A stretch of 64,000 nt of DNA from the NCBI GenBank assembly GCA_965223035.1, contig OZ244980.1, positions 2,976,001 through 3,040,000 of the forward strand. Reading direction: 5' to 3'. The stretch is from CAMDPA01 sp965223035. Lineage in GTDB: Bacteria; Pseudomonadota; Alphaproteobacteria; Rhizobiales; Hyphomicrobiaceae. Position 1 is the stretch's first letter. Every line of letters begins with the position of its first letter. Position numbers and translations under genes: made by a program. This document shows positions 1 through 8,300 of this stretch, piece after piece. The notes beneath the pieces were generated by a model, which saw only the letters and a program-made list of their open reading frames with translations, was not told where the DNA came from and did not search any database.

Positions 1-991
1 CGAGCCGGACGGGACGCCGCGCGAAATCGAGCTCCCCTTGGCCAAGCATGCGGCGGATCAACGGGATCAAGAACACGCGGGTGCAGATCAGCGACGAAAC
101 CGGATTGCCCGGCAAGCCCATCACCCGCTGCCCGCCCAGCCGGCCAAACATCAGCGGCTTGCCCGGCCGCATCGCGATCCTCCAGAAATCGAGCGTGATG
201 CCGATCTCGCGCAGAACCGGGGCGACCAAGTCGCGATCGCCGACCGAGGCCCCACCCACCGTCACGATGATGTCGGCGTCATGGGCGCGGGCCAGGCAGG
301 CTTTCAAGCTTTCCCGGGTGTCGGCGGCGATACCGATCAAGTCCGGCTGGCCGCCCGCGCCTTCAACCATCGCCGCGATTCCGAACGGGTTGGCACAGAC
401 GATCTGATCCGGCCCTGGCGCGATGCCAGGTAACACCAGCTCATCGCCGGTGGCGATGATCGCCACCCGCGGTTGACGATGAACAGGCAGCTCGGCATGG
501 CCCATCGCCGCCGCCAGTGTCACCTCGCGGGCGTTGAGGCGGCGACCTGAGGCCAGCAGCACGGACCCAGTTGTGAAATCGAAACCGCGATGGCGGACGT
601 AGCCTGGGTCGATCGCGCGGTCATCGATCACGACCTCGTCGCCGTCTGACCGGGTGTTCTCCTGAATGATGATGGCATCGGCGCCGATCGGCAGCGGGGC
701 TCCGGTGAAGATGCGGACCGTCTCACCGGGCTGCACCTGCCCGTGGTAGCCGGCGCCGGCCTGGGACTGGCCGATCACCTTAAGGCGCACCGGCGCCTGC
801 GTCACGTCGGCGGCGCGCACCGCATAGCCATCCATCGCCGAGGCATCGAACGGCGGCTGGGTGTGTTTGGCCGCCAGCGGCGCAGCGAGGATGCGCCCGT
901 GCGCGCGATCGATCGCGATCAGCTCCGCCGGCGTCGCGGCAACGCCCTCAACGATACGCTCCAACGCCTCCGCAACGCTCAGCGGTGCCAT
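1..991 (-). CDS. moeA: Molybdopterin molybdenumtransferase MoeA (3' part outside window)
   Basis: MoeA inserts molybdate into adenylylated molybdopterin in the last step of molybdenum cofactor synthesis, in the cytosol. About 330 codons are visible, reading from ATG at 991 off the left edge; family members have about 400 residues, so the C-terminus is missing. The family hallmark PPFDASAMDGYAVR lies at residues 46-59. The frame stays open to position 1, where it still reads plausibly (MLGQGELDFARRP). The ATG overlaps the moaC stop codon (TAATG), so the two are translationally coupled at the end of a trpGDC-moaC-moeA operon. This order is common in alphaproteobacteria. Confidence 0.93.
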   Translation of the reverse strand, partial: MAPLSVAEALERIVEGVAATPAELIAIDRAHGRILAAPLAAKHTQPPFDASAMDGYAVRAADVTQAPVRLKVIGQSQAGAGYHGQVQPGETVRIFTGAPLPIGADAIIIQENTRSDGDEVVIDDRAIDPGYVRHRGFDFTTGSVLLASGRRLNAREVTLAAAMGHAELPVHRQPRVAIIATGDELVLPGIAPGPDQIVCANPFGIAAMVEGAGGQPDLIGIAADTRESLKACLARAHDADIIVTVGGASVGDRDLVAPVLREIGITLDFWRIAMRPGKPLMFGRLGGQRVMGLPGNPVSSLICTRVFLIPLIRRMLGQGELDFARRPVRL

Positions 992-1488
992 TATCCGACC
1001 TCGCCCTTGCCGGCGGGCCTTCGATAGTGACCGGAACGCCCGCCGGACTTCTCGACGAGTTCGATGGCGCTGATCACCATGGCCTTATCGGCAGCCTTGA
1101 GCATATCGTAGATGGTGAGGCAGGCAACGGATACGGCCGTGAGAGCCTCCATTTCCACCCCGGTTTGTCCCGTGCAACGGACCTCCGCGCGGGCCCGGAT
1201 GCCGATCGGGTCGGTGCTGAGCTCGAATGTGACACTGGCCTGGGTGATCGGCAGGGGATGGCACAGAGGGATCAGCTCGTGGCAGCGCTTGGCCGCCATG
1301 ATGCCGGCGATGCGTGCGGTGGCCAGCACATCGCCTTTGCGCGCCTCGCCGCTCTCGACCAAGGCCAGGGTCGCAGCGGACATGCCGATGAAGCCCTCGG
1401 CCCGCGCGGTGCGATGCGTGATGGCCTTATTGGACACGTCGACCATCCGTGCCTCGCCCTTGTGGTTGATATGCGATAGCCGGCTCAC
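991..1488 (-). CDS. moaC: Cyclic pyranopterin monophosphate synthase MoaC
   Basis: MoaC converts the MoaA product into cyclic pyranopterin monophosphate, the second half of step one of molybdenum cofactor synthesis. From a GTG start at 1488 the protein has 165 residues, close to the usual 160. Visible landmarks are HINHKGEARMVDVS near the N-terminus, LCHPL at 75-79, GVEMEALTA at 110-118 and the catalytic-type Asp128 in TIYDM. The frame stays open well upstream into trpC, but homologues begin at this GTG, which overlaps the trpC TGA as GTGA. The gene is therefore coupled to trpC upstream and to moeA downstream. Confidence 0.95.
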   Translation of the reverse strand: MSRLSHINHKGEARMVDVSNKAITHRTARAEGFIGMSAATLALVESGEARKGDVLATARIAGIMAAKRCHELIPLCHPLPITQASVTFELSTDPIGIRARAEVRCTGQTGVEMEALTAVSVACLTIYDMLKAADKAMVISAIELVEKSGGRSGHYRRPAGKGEVG

Positions 1489-2282
1489 GCTGCACCTGCC
1501 AACAGGGCGCGGGCGGCAGCGGCGACGTCGGGCTGTCGCATCAAGCTTTCGCCGACCAGGAAGGCGTTGACGCCGGCGCGCGACAGCCGCTGGACATCGT
1601 CGTGGACCAAGATGCCGCTCTCGCTGATCACCACCCGGTCGCGGGGGACGGACGGCAGCAGCGCCTCCGTCGTGGCCAAGCTGGTTTCGAACGTTTTCAG
1701 ATTTCGGTTGTTGATGCCGATCAGCCGACACGGCAGGCGCAACGCCCGCTCCAACTCGCCGGCATCGTGCACCTCGACGATCGCATCCATTGCCCACCGC
1801 GCGGCTTCCTCGGCGAGTGCCGCAGCGGTGTCGTCATCAATCTGCGCCAAGATCAGCAAGATGCAATCTGCTCCCCAACTGCGGGCCTCCGGCACCTGAT
1901 AGGGATCGATCATGAAATCCTTGCGCAACACCGGCAGGTCGCAGGCTTGCCGCGCCTCGGTAAGAAACGCAGGCGCGCCTTGAAACGATGGGGTGTCGGT
2001 GAGGATCGACAGGCAGGTGGCGCCGCCGGCCTGGTAGGCGCGCGCCAAACTGGCCGGGTTGAAGTCGGTGCGGATCAGGCCCTTGGAGGGGGAGGCCTTC
2101 TTGATCTCGGCGACAAGCGCGTATTGACCCTGTGCCAGGCGTTCTGAGATCGCCGCGGCAAACGGTCGGACCGCGGGTGCGTCACGCGCGGCTGTTTCGA
2201 TGTCGACGCGCGGACAGCGCGCTTTGGCGGCCGCGATCTCGTCGCGCTTGTAACTGGTTATTCTGGCGAGAATGTCCGTCAT
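1485..2282 (-). CDS. trpC: Indole-3-glycerol phosphate synthase TrpC
   Basis: TrpC closes the indole ring of indole-3-glycerol phosphate in tryptophan synthesis. The 265-residue product is a single TIM barrel of normal length. The phosphate and substrate loop EIKKASPSKG lies at 59-68, the catalytic lysine region LRKDFMID at 119-126, GINNRNLKTF at 189-198 and a C-terminal SESGI phosphate-binding motif after that. It is monofunctional, with no fused TrpF domain. It starts 52 bases after the trpD stop and its TGA overlaps the moaC GTG. Confidence 0.97.
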   Translation of the reverse strand: MTDILARITSYKRDEIAAAKARCPRVDIETAARDAPAVRPFAAAISERLAQGQYALVAEIKKASPSKGLIRTDFNPASLARAYQAGGATCLSILTDTPSFQGAPAFLTEARQACDLPVLRKDFMIDPYQVPEARSWGADCILLILAQIDDDTAAALAEEAARWAMDAIVEVHDAGELERALRLPCRLIGINNRNLKTFETSLATTEALLPSVPRDRVVISESGILVHDDVQRLSRAGVNAFLVGESLMRQPDVAAAARALLAGAA

Positions 2283-2334
2283 GGCGGCAAACTAAGCCGA
2301 ATGCGGTGCGCGCGCCAGCCGCCCGTTGCGATGC

Positions 2335-3378
2335 TCAACCGCTGTTGCTGACCTCGATCAGTGTTTGCAGGGCTGTTTGCGCCTTGCCGGAGTCGATGGC
2401 ATCGGCGGCGCGGGCAACCCCATCGCTGAGCGTGGGCACGGCGCCGGCAATCAGCAGCGCGGCCGCGGCATTGAGTAGCACCGCGTCACGGAACGCTTCG
2501 AGCGCAGGCGCGCGGTCCGCCGCCAGCAGGCTCTTCAGTTTGGCGGTGTTCTCCTCCGGCGTGCCACCGAGAATCCGACCAAACGGATGCTCCGGCAGGC
2601 CGGCCTCCTCCGGCGACACCTCGAATTCGCGGACGGAGCCATGGTCCAGCGCCGCAACATAGGTCGGCCCGGCGATCGAAATCTCATCGGTGCGATCCAT
2701 GCCATGCACCACCCACGCCCGCTCCAAGCCAAGCGCCCGCAGGGTCTCGGCGATCGGTCTGATCAGGTGTTGGGTGAACACGCCCGTCAGTTGCCGCTTG
2801 ACCGATGCCGGATTGGTCAGTGGCCCCAGAATGTTGAAAATGGTGCGTACGCCGAGCTCAACGCGGGCCGGCAGCACGTGACGCGTCGCGGAATGATGAT
2901 TGGGCGCGTTCATGTAGCCGATGTTGGCTTGTTGCAGGCAACGTTCGATCACCGGAACCGGGGCGTTGATGTTGACGCCAAGCATGCCGAGCGCATCGGC
3001 TGCGCCGGACTGGGAGGATTGCGCGCGATTGCCGTGTTTGGCGACGGGAATGCCAGCGCCGGCGACCACCAGCGCCGCAGCGGTCGAAATGTTGAGCGTG
3101 CCGCGCCCATCGCCGCCGGTTCCCACGATGTCGATGGCGTTGTCCGGCGCGCTCACATGCAGGGCCTTGGCCCGCATGATGCTGGCTGCCCCGGTGATCT
3201 CTTCGATCGATTCCCCGCGCAACCGCAGGATCATCAGGAAACCGCCGATTTGAGCCGGGGTGGCACCGCCCGACATGATGACCTCGAACGCCTCCTCGGC
3301 CTGTTGCTGGGTCAGCGCGGCATCGAGTGCGCGTGAGAGATAGGGTTTGAGGGCGGCGGGATCTGGCGTGGTCGTCAT
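2335..3378 (-). CDS. trpD: Anthranilate phosphoribosyltransferase TrpD
   Basis: TrpD transfers phosphoribosyl from PRPP to anthranilate, the second committed step of tryptophan synthesis. The 347-residue protein carries the PRPP-binding motif DIVGTGGDGRGTLNIST at about 83-99 and KHGNRAQSS at 114-122, as expected for the glycosyltransferase 3 fold. I chose the ATG at 3378 (MTTTPDPAALKPYL). The frame stays open upstream into trpG, but that extension has no family resemblance. The gap to the trpG stop is 29 bases, so the genes are cotranscribed. Confidence 0.96.
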   Translation of the reverse strand: MTTTPDPAALKPYLSRALDAALTQQQAEEAFEVIMSGGATPAQIGGFLMILRLRGESIEEITGAASIMRAKALHVSAPDNAIDIVGTGGDGRGTLNISTAAALVVAGAGIPVAKHGNRAQSSQSGAADALGMLGVNINAPVPVIERCLQQANIGYMNAPNHHSATRHVLPARVELGVRTIFNILGPLTNPASVKRQLTGVFTQHLIRPIAETLRALGLERAWVVHGMDRTDEISIAGPTYVAALDHGSVREFEVSPEEAGLPEHPFGRILGGTPEENTAKLKSLLAADRAPALEAFRDAVLLNAAAALLIAGAVPTLSDGVARAADAIDSGKAQTALQTLIEVSNSG

Positions 3379-3407
3379 CAGGCGATCTCTTGTTAGCAGT
3401 TTAACCG

Positions 3408-4031
3408 TTAGGCTGGGGTATCGGCCGGCGCATCCTGTGCGTGGGGCCGGCGGCACGGTGCCAAACCGGCCAGCGCGAGAAAGTTTGCCAACACATCATG
3501 GCCGTGCTCTGAGGCGATGCTCTCGGGATGAAACTGTACGCCGTGAACCGGGTGAACCTTGTGCGCGAGCCCCATGATCAGTCCGTCATCGGTCTCGGCG
3601 GTAATCTCTAGCGCATCGGGTAAACCGGTGCGATCGACAATCAACGAATGATAGCGCGTGACCTCGAAACGCGCGGGGAGACCCGTGAAAACGCCGGTTC
3701 CACGATGGTGGATGGTCGACAGCTTACCATGCATCGGCTCCGACGCCTGCACCACGCGCCCGCCGTAGGCTTGGCCGATCGATTGGTGGCCTAGGCAAAC
3801 GCCGAGCATCGGGATCTGCGCGCCGGCCAGGCGCACCAGCTCAAGGCAGATACCGGCCTCATTGGGGGTGCATGGCCCGGGCGAGAGAATGATCGCACGC
3901 GGCTTGGCCGCCACCACTTGCTCGGCCGTGACAGCATCGTTGCGATAGACCTCACACCGCGCGCCCAACTCACCCAGGTAGTGCACCAGGTTGTAGGTGA
4001 AGCTGTCGTAGTTATCGATCAGTATGAGCAT
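3408..4031 (-). CDS. trpG: Anthranilate synthase component II, glutamine amidotransferase TrpG
   Basis: TrpG hydrolyses glutamine and feeds ammonia to the chorismate-binding subunit TrpE. The class I amidotransferase triad is intact: Cys79 in GVCLGHQ, and His168 and Glu170 in QFHPES. The N-terminus MLILIDNYDSFTYNL and the oxyanion motif LSPGPCTPNEAG are typical. Length is 207 residues, with a short basic tail after about residue 190. It is the first gene of trpGDC-moaC-moeA. No trpE lies upstream in this window, so the synthase subunit is encoded elsewhere. An amidotransferase serving p-aminobenzoate synthesis as well cannot be excluded. Confidence 0.95.
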   Translation of the reverse strand: MLILIDNYDSFTYNLVHYLGELGARCEVYRNDAVTAEQVVAAKPRAIILSPGPCTPNEAGICLELVRLAGAQIPMLGVCLGHQSIGQAYGGRVVQASEPMHGKLSTIHHRGTGVFTGLPARFEVTRYHSLIVDRTGLPDALEITAETDDGLIMGLAHKVHPVHGVQFHPESIASEHGHDVLANFLALAGLAPCRRPHAQDAPADTPA

Positions 4032-4461
4032 GACATCCCATCTTGAAAGCGTGCGGCGTTGACGGGCCCCAGTAGATCGGCGTGTGTAGATCGGCGCGTG
4101 TAGATCGGCGCGTGGTGATCAGCCCTTTCCTGCGGGCACCGGCTGGCATCCGGCCGTGGGACCAATTGAACGGAGCCGGCAACGCCGGAGCGCGCTAGGT
4201 CAGGCTTTAGGTGCGAAGACCAAGCTCCTGTTCGGGTCCCCGCGGCCGCCGCACCGCTATTACCGCGGCTGAAAACCTAACACGTCGGCGACCGCCATCG
4301 CGGCCGAGCCCGCAATTCCGTGCACCAGGATCCAGCCTCACCAGGCGCGCCGAGCGCTGTTTCTGCTCCAGTCGAACATTTTTTTGAGGCTATTAACCTA
4401 ACGCCTATGGCAGTTTTACAACATGCTCGGCCGATAGGAATTTCATCGATTGGAGGCCGAA
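4032..4461. other. Intergenic region between divergent trpG and a hypothetical gene
   Basis: About 430 bases without a convincing gene. It must hold the trpG promoter on the minus strand and the promoter of the plus-strand gene at 4462. Apart from the 14-bp tandem repeat I see no recognisable operator. On the trpG-sense strand I see no run of tryptophan codons that would suggest a leader-peptide attenuator. Confidence 0.5.
4072..4113. repeat. Three tandem copies of a 14-bp unit
   Basis: GTAGATCGGCGTGT is followed directly by two copies of GTAGATCGGCGCGT, just upstream of the trpG start. The array sits in the leader region of the trp-moa operon. No function can be read from it. Confidence 0.85.
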
Positions 4462-5559
4462 ATGCAAACATTATGCATTGATCATCGGTTGGATTGTGAC
4501 ACCGCATCGGCCTGTAACAATGGCGCGGCTTTATTGGCCTTGACGTTCTGCCTGGCGGGCTTCTGCGCCACCCCTGAAGCGGCTGCTGGCGCCCGCGCCC
4601 AACAACCGGCCGCGGCGCTGGCGATCGGCGCGGCGCCCCAAGGTGGCGCCTCCCACGGTGTCGGGGAGGCCCGGACAAAACCGCTGGCGCCGGGTGCCAA
4701 GGCCGGTCCACAGCCCTCGCGTGCGATCGAGGCGGCCCAGACGCGGGCCGCGCCGGGACTGACCCGCTCCCCGACCCAGCCGGCAGCAGCGATCAAGCCA
4801 ACGCGCGAGCCGGCGGGCGAGCTTGAGCGGGAGCGCTGGTTTGAGCCCCGCTTGTTCGGTGAGGCCGGCGTAGAAAGGACAACACGCTACCTGGTCGCCA
4901 CTGGCACATGGATCAGCGCGGTTTCGATCAGCGAGGCTTCGGCCGCTGACGATCCGACCAGCCAGATACGGAAAGAGCTCGGCCAAACCGAACCTTGGTC
5001 GGCGCCACCGCAGCCAATAGACGCAGGCTGGCAGGCCGATGGCGCAGCTCACGCCCCGCTGGCTGGAGGGTTTGCGGCCGGCGAGCGGGCACGCCAACGC
5101 GAAGACGGTCCGCGCGCACAGCAACATCGCGCCGACCGCATGACCGACCACGACCGCTTGTTACTTCGGATCAGACGCTCGAAACCACCCAGCGCGCCGT
5201 GCCGGCTCCCGCAGGCGCCCGACCCGAGACTGGCAGAGGCTTGGACCGCCTGCAAAACCGGCCTGATTGATCTGTTGCAGCAGATCAGCGCGAGCTTGGC
5301 CGCCGAGATGGCAGCGCGCGAACAGGCCATCAGCGCGATCGAGACAACGGCGACCGAAGCCGGCGCCAACACCGTGATCACGACGGTCACCGGCACGACC
5401 GGCAGGTCGCAGCCCGGGCCAGAGGTCGAGGGCACCACCGAGGTGCGGTTGGAGCAAGCCCTGATCGTACGGTTGATGCATCGGCCACAACCAGCTTCGG
5501 TGACCGATGGTCCGGTCGCGGGTCCAGGTAAATCCGGAGGCGCCCCGCAACATGACTGA
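4462..5559 (+). CDS. Hypothetical Ala/Pro-rich exported protein
   Basis: Not recognised as a known family. The ATG at 4462 is chosen because a clear Shine-Dalgarno GGAGG lies at 4452-4456. The 365-residue product begins with a polar stretch, then a hydrophobic segment at about 22-38 (GAALLALTFCLAGFC) followed by ATPEAAAGARA, compatible with a secretion signal. The remainder is low complexity, rich in Ala, Pro, Gly and Arg, with a more regular, probably helical segment at about 250-300 (LIDLLQQISASLAAEMAAR). The other frames are also open, as expected in GC-rich DNA, so coding is likely but not certain. A family 1 repeat follows 50 bases after the stop. Confidence 0.5.
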   Translation: MQTLCIDHRLDCDTASACNNGAALLALTFCLAGFCATPEAAAGARAQQPAAALAIGAAPQGGASHGVGEARTKPLAPGAKAGPQPSRAIEAAQTRAAPGLTRSPTQPAAAIKPTREPAGELERERWFEPRLFGEAGVERTTRYLVATGTWISAVSISEASAADDPTSQIRKELGQTEPWSAPPQPIDAGWQADGAAHAPLAGGFAAGERARQREDGPRAQQHRADRMTDHDRLLLRIRRSKPPSAPCRLPQAPDPRLAEAWTACKTGLIDLLQQISASLAAEMAAREQAISAIETTATEAGANTVITTVTGTTGRSQPGPEVEGTTEVRLEQALIVRLMHRPQPASVTDGPVAGPGKSGGAPQHD

Positions 5560-5606
5560 CGCGGCGCAGCAGCTGGCCCGTGACACGCGACGTGGATCAT
5601 TTCCGG

Positions 5607-5695
5607 CTAAATCATCGCGCCTTAAATCGGAACCGCAAAGCCGGTTCCGATTTAAGGCGCAAAGATGATCGCTCTTAAAGTGTAGAGCAACCTGC
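5607..5695. repeat. Family 1 palindromic repeat, copy 1
   Basis: Long hairpin: ATCATCGCGCCTTAAATCGG pairs with the reverse complement that follows it, ending in AAGATGATC. A GCTCTTAAAGTGTAGAGC side arm and AGCAACCTGC then follow. This is the two-module version also seen near 14.7 and 36.2 kb. It lies 48 bases after the stop at 5559. Confidence 0.85.
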
Positions 5696-5776
5696 TTGTC
5701 ATCGGAACCGGACCAATCCCGCTGACAAGCCAGTTGCTGTCCAATTCAAGGCACGAAGATCTAAGCCAGAAAGGAT

Positions 5777-6649
5777 CTACTCCCGATCGAAGAAATGCTC
5801 TGTCCAACGGGTATCGCGACGGGTCACGCGGACCCGATTGGCCCGGCTTCTCCGGTAACGCGCCGATTTCTGCGGTTGGTAGGTGTTGTCCGCCGTCGGT
5901 TCCGGTCGCGACGGGATGGCCTGATTGGCGTGTTGCGCTTGCGTGGAGCTTGACGGTTCAGTGTCCGACTGTGGTGGAGAGATGGCGGCGGCCTCGATCG
6001 GGCTGCCGGCAACGGCGCCCCGCTCGCCGGCCGCTGCCGGGTTGCGCCCACGGGTGCCGGATGCATCGGCCGCAGCCGCAGCGGCCCGTGTCGTTGTGGC
6101 CCCTGTCGTTGTGGCCCCTGTCGTTGCGGCCCCTGTCGTTGCGGCCCCTGTCGTTGCGGCCGCCTCGCGTGACGTGCGCCACTGGCCGGTTCCCGGCGGG
6201 TTGTTGGGCTGAACATGCGTCACGCGGCCCGACGTGGGATGCTTCGTCCGGTGCCAATCTAGCCGCGGTGGGGGAAGGCTACTTGGTGTCGGCGGCGGCG
6301 GATCGACGGCGATCTGCCCCGACGTGCGAGCGCTGGATCTGTGCGGCTCCGCTGCCGGCCTGACGTCGGGCGCCCTGAAAGCGGATCGATGCGGGACCGG
6401 CGGCTTGGAGGGGGGCAAGGCGGCGGCTCGGGGCGGCTCAGGTTGCAACTCCAGCTTGGGAGAAAAACTTCTGGCGTTCTTGGGCGTCGCGCGGTCGAGG
6501 TTGAGGTTGAGGTTGAGGTCGAAGGTTGTGGGCTGCGATGCAACCGGCACCGGTGGGCTGGGATCCATGAGGTGCCAGACCCCATACAACGGTGGCGGCA
6601 AAATCCCTGCAATCAATGCCAACGAAATATATTTAAACAATCCCCGCAT
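5777..6649 (-). CDS. Hypothetical membrane-anchored Pro/Ala/Thr-rich protein
   Basis: No family recognised. The start is placed at ATG 6649 (MRGLFKYISLALIAGILPPP); the frame stays open for 43 codons upstream, but without a hydrophobic start. Residues 6-25 form a signal-anchor or transmembrane helix. The rest of the 290-residue protein is proline-rich low complexity, with an ATTGA-type pentapeptide repeat near residues 164-189, encoded by a 15-bp tandem repeat. It ends in a basic tail (RYRRSRANRVRVTRR). The architecture suggests a periplasmic spacer or cell-wall-associated protein. It lies between the hypothetical at 4462 and ftsB. Confidence 0.5.
   Translation of the reverse strand: MRGLFKYISLALIAGILPPPLYGVWHLMDPSPPVPVASQPTTFDLNLNLNLDRATPKNARSFSPKLELQPEPPRAAALPPSKPPVPHRSAFRAPDVRPAAEPHRSSARTSGQIAVDPPPPTPSSLPPPRLDWHRTKHPTSGRVTHVQPNNPPGTGQWRTSREAAATTGAATTGAATTGATTTGATTTRAAAAAADASGTRGRNPAAAGERGAVAGSPIEAAAISPPQSDTEPSSSTQAQHANQAIPSRPEPTADNTYQPQKSARYRRSRANRVRVTRRDTRWTEHFFDRE
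6081..6161. repeat. 15-bp minisatellite inside the hypothetical gene
   Basis: Five head-to-tail copies of a unit close to GCGGCCCCTGTCGTT, plus a 6-base remnant. On the minus strand each unit encodes five residues of the ATTGA type, so gain or loss of units would keep the reading frame. Confidence 0.9.
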
Positions 6650-6935
6650 GGCGCTGCTGCCGACAATCCAACGTGATCCTGGTTTATGGTTGTATGGTGC
6701 CAAGTCATGAACCCAATACACGATTCGGTGCGGGACATTTCCTTTGCGGCAGGACGGCCGGGATTGGCCTTTGTTCAAAACTGTCCTCAGCTCTTGTTTG
6801 CCATTACATTCAATGACTAAACATCGCTAACGAACGGTTTACATCACCGCCTCCCCGGTGCAGATTGACGCGACATCGCAACTTTAGATGTCGCGTCGTC
6901 TCGAAGCGCGGCTGCGCGCTGTTTGAGCACTGCTG

Positions 6936-7076
6936 CTACATCAGTGCCGCCTTTGGCGGAATCGCTTGCCGGCCCGCTCCCCCGCCCCGTTTCTCCATTG
7001 GGCCAGCCAATGGCATGATGGTGTGGGTCGACGGGCTGGGAACGGATGGGTTCCAGCTCACTCTGCAACGCTATGG
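6936..7076. repeat. Family 2 dispersed repeat, copy 1
   Basis: GCCGCCTTTGGCGGAAT, then GGCCCGCTCCCCCGCC, a TGGCATGATG centre and GGTTCCAGCTCACTCTG. It is in the opposite orientation to the copies near 34.0 and 61.6 kb. Together with the family 1 copy at 7242 it fills most of the 650-base gap between the hypothetical at 6649 and ftsB. I find nothing else in that gap. Confidence 0.7.
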
Positions 7077-7241
7077 TTGCCGGGCGAAGCGCACACGCGT
7101 TGGCCCGATCGGCTTCGGCAAGGACGCCAAGCCGAATTCGAGCGTTTCATGTGCAGTGAATCGGCTGGCCGCATCAGCGCTGGCGGTGCGCCGCGGCGCC
7201 GGTGCGGAACCATCCAGCGACCCGACCCACAAAGATCGTCT

Positions 7242-7304
7242 TAGATCATCTTTGCGCCTTAAATCGGGATCGTTCCGATTCCGATTAAAGGCAGGTTGCT
7301 CTAG
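7242..7304. repeat. Family 1 palindromic repeat, copy 2 (supplies ftsB stop)
   Basis: Runs from TAGATCATCTTTGCGCC to GGCAGGTTGCTCTAG around a CTTAAATCGG/CCGATTAAAG stem. Its terminal CTAG overlaps the ftsB TAG stop codon on the minus strand. Confidence 0.9.
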
Positions 7305-7651
7305 CGCGGCGTGAGGATCAGGTCGCCGGGGCGCACGAAGCCCAACAGCGCCCGCGCCTGCTCCTCGACCACGTCGGGTCCCGGCGGATCGTTCGATAGG
7401 GCGGCAATGTCCTGACGTAGACGGCGGCGCACGGCCTTAAGCCCAGCGATATCCTGCTCAAGTTGACGTGAGCGCTCAAGCAGCTGGTGTCTTGCTTGGA
7501 GGCCGTGCGTTCCGTACTGTGTGTGGTACACGAAGTAACTTGTTGCCAAAGCTGAGCCAAGCATCACCAATGGCCAAAGCTTTGATTTTTTTCTGAGAAG
7601 TGTGGGATATCTACGCGACACAGATGGACTCGTGTTTGACGCGCTAACCAT
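7301..7651 (-). CDS. ftsB: Cell division protein FtsB (septum formation initiator, DivIC type)
   Basis: FtsB is a bitopic inner-membrane protein that works with FtsL and FtsQ in the divisome. The 116-residue product has a short basic cytosolic N-terminus, one transmembrane helix at about residues 27-43, a periplasmic coiled coil (LLERSRQLEQDIAGLKAVRR) and the family C-terminus VVEEQARALLGFVRPGDLIL. ATG 7651 is chosen; a GTG two codons upstream is possible. In alphaproteobacteria ftsB usually follows eno directly. Here an opposite-strand gene sits between them. The stop codon is formed by the CTAG end of a dispersed repeat. Confidence 0.88.
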   Translation of the reverse strand: MVSASNTSPSVSRRYPTLLRKKSKLWPLVMLGSALATSYFVYHTQYGTHGLQARHQLLERSRQLEQDIAGLKAVRRRLRQDIAALSNDPPGPDVVEEQARALLGFVRPGDLILTPR

Positions 7652-7784
7652 CAGCACTTGATATACGGCTAGCGTTAAGGCGGGGTAAAACAGCGGCTCA
7701 TTTTGTCACGGAACCGACCATTTGCGGGATTAGCCTGCCGTTCGTGTACGTTAATTCTTCACCTGATCTTAGGCTGCAATCGCT

Positions 7785-8267
7785 ATGGCTGGCCCCAGCG
7801 TCAACAGATTGGCATGCAAAATGGAGCGCACCGTTCAGCTTCACTACCCCATCTGGCTTGTCTTACTGAGTGCGGCTCTCATCTTGGCCCCGATCAGCGC
7901 TGCTTGGCTGGTCTGGGCCGGGGAGCAGCCGACCGCGTGGTGGTATCAAGGCTTGCCGTGGCTGGCCCTGATCTTCTGGCTTTGGCTGAGCTACCACGTG
8001 TTCTTGGTAGATCTCGGTTACAGCGAAGAGGGCATCACCAGCATATCCCCGCTGCTCGGCTCGGTTCACATCGCCTGGAGCGAAATCGATGACCTGTCTT
8101 ACATGGGCAGCATCGACGGCTACGTGCTGCAGGCAAACGACGGGCGGCGCATCAAGTTCAACGACTGGCGGATCGGCAGCGATCGGTTGATCGTGTTGGT
8201 CCTGGTGAAACTTGGCTTGGTGACCATCGAAGGGGTCGGCAGCGATTCTGACCAGCCGTTGGAGTAA
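7785..8267 (+). CDS. Small membrane protein, two TM helices with PH-like C-terminus
   Basis: Family not recognised. The 160-residue product has two strong hydrophobic segments at about 23-45 and 53-72 (IWLVLLSAALILAPISAAWL and LPWLALIFWLWLSYHVFLV). A beta-rich soluble tail follows (EGITSISPLLGSVHIAWSEI), resembling the small bacterial PH-like membrane proteins. Translation may start at ATG 7785 or at ATG 7821 (MERTVQLHYP); neither has a strong ribosome binding site. The gene is read toward eno and lies on the strand opposite to eno and ftsB. Confidence 0.65.
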   Translation: MAGPSVNRLACKMERTVQLHYPIWLVLLSAALILAPISAAWLVWAGEQPTAWWYQGLPWLALIFWLWLSYHVFLVDLGYSEEGITSISPLLGSVHIAWSEIDDLSYMGSIDGYVLQANDGRRIKFNDWRIGSDRLIVLVLVKLGLVTIEGVGSDSDQPLE

Positions 8268-8300
8268 GCGCGGTTCGTCCGTACGGGCTTGGCCGAATGG

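Noticed and set aside
2587..3336. Plus-strand 249-residue frame inside trpD
   Set aside because: Antisense shadow of a well-supported gene.
4072..4113. CRISPR-like array
   Set aside because: Only three 14-bp units with no spacers; it is a simple tandem repeat.
5049..5600. Minus-strand 183-residue open frame opposite the hypothetical gene at 4462
   Set aside because: No start context; the plus-strand frame has a strong GGAGG and a signal-like segment. Open shadow frames are expected at this GC content.
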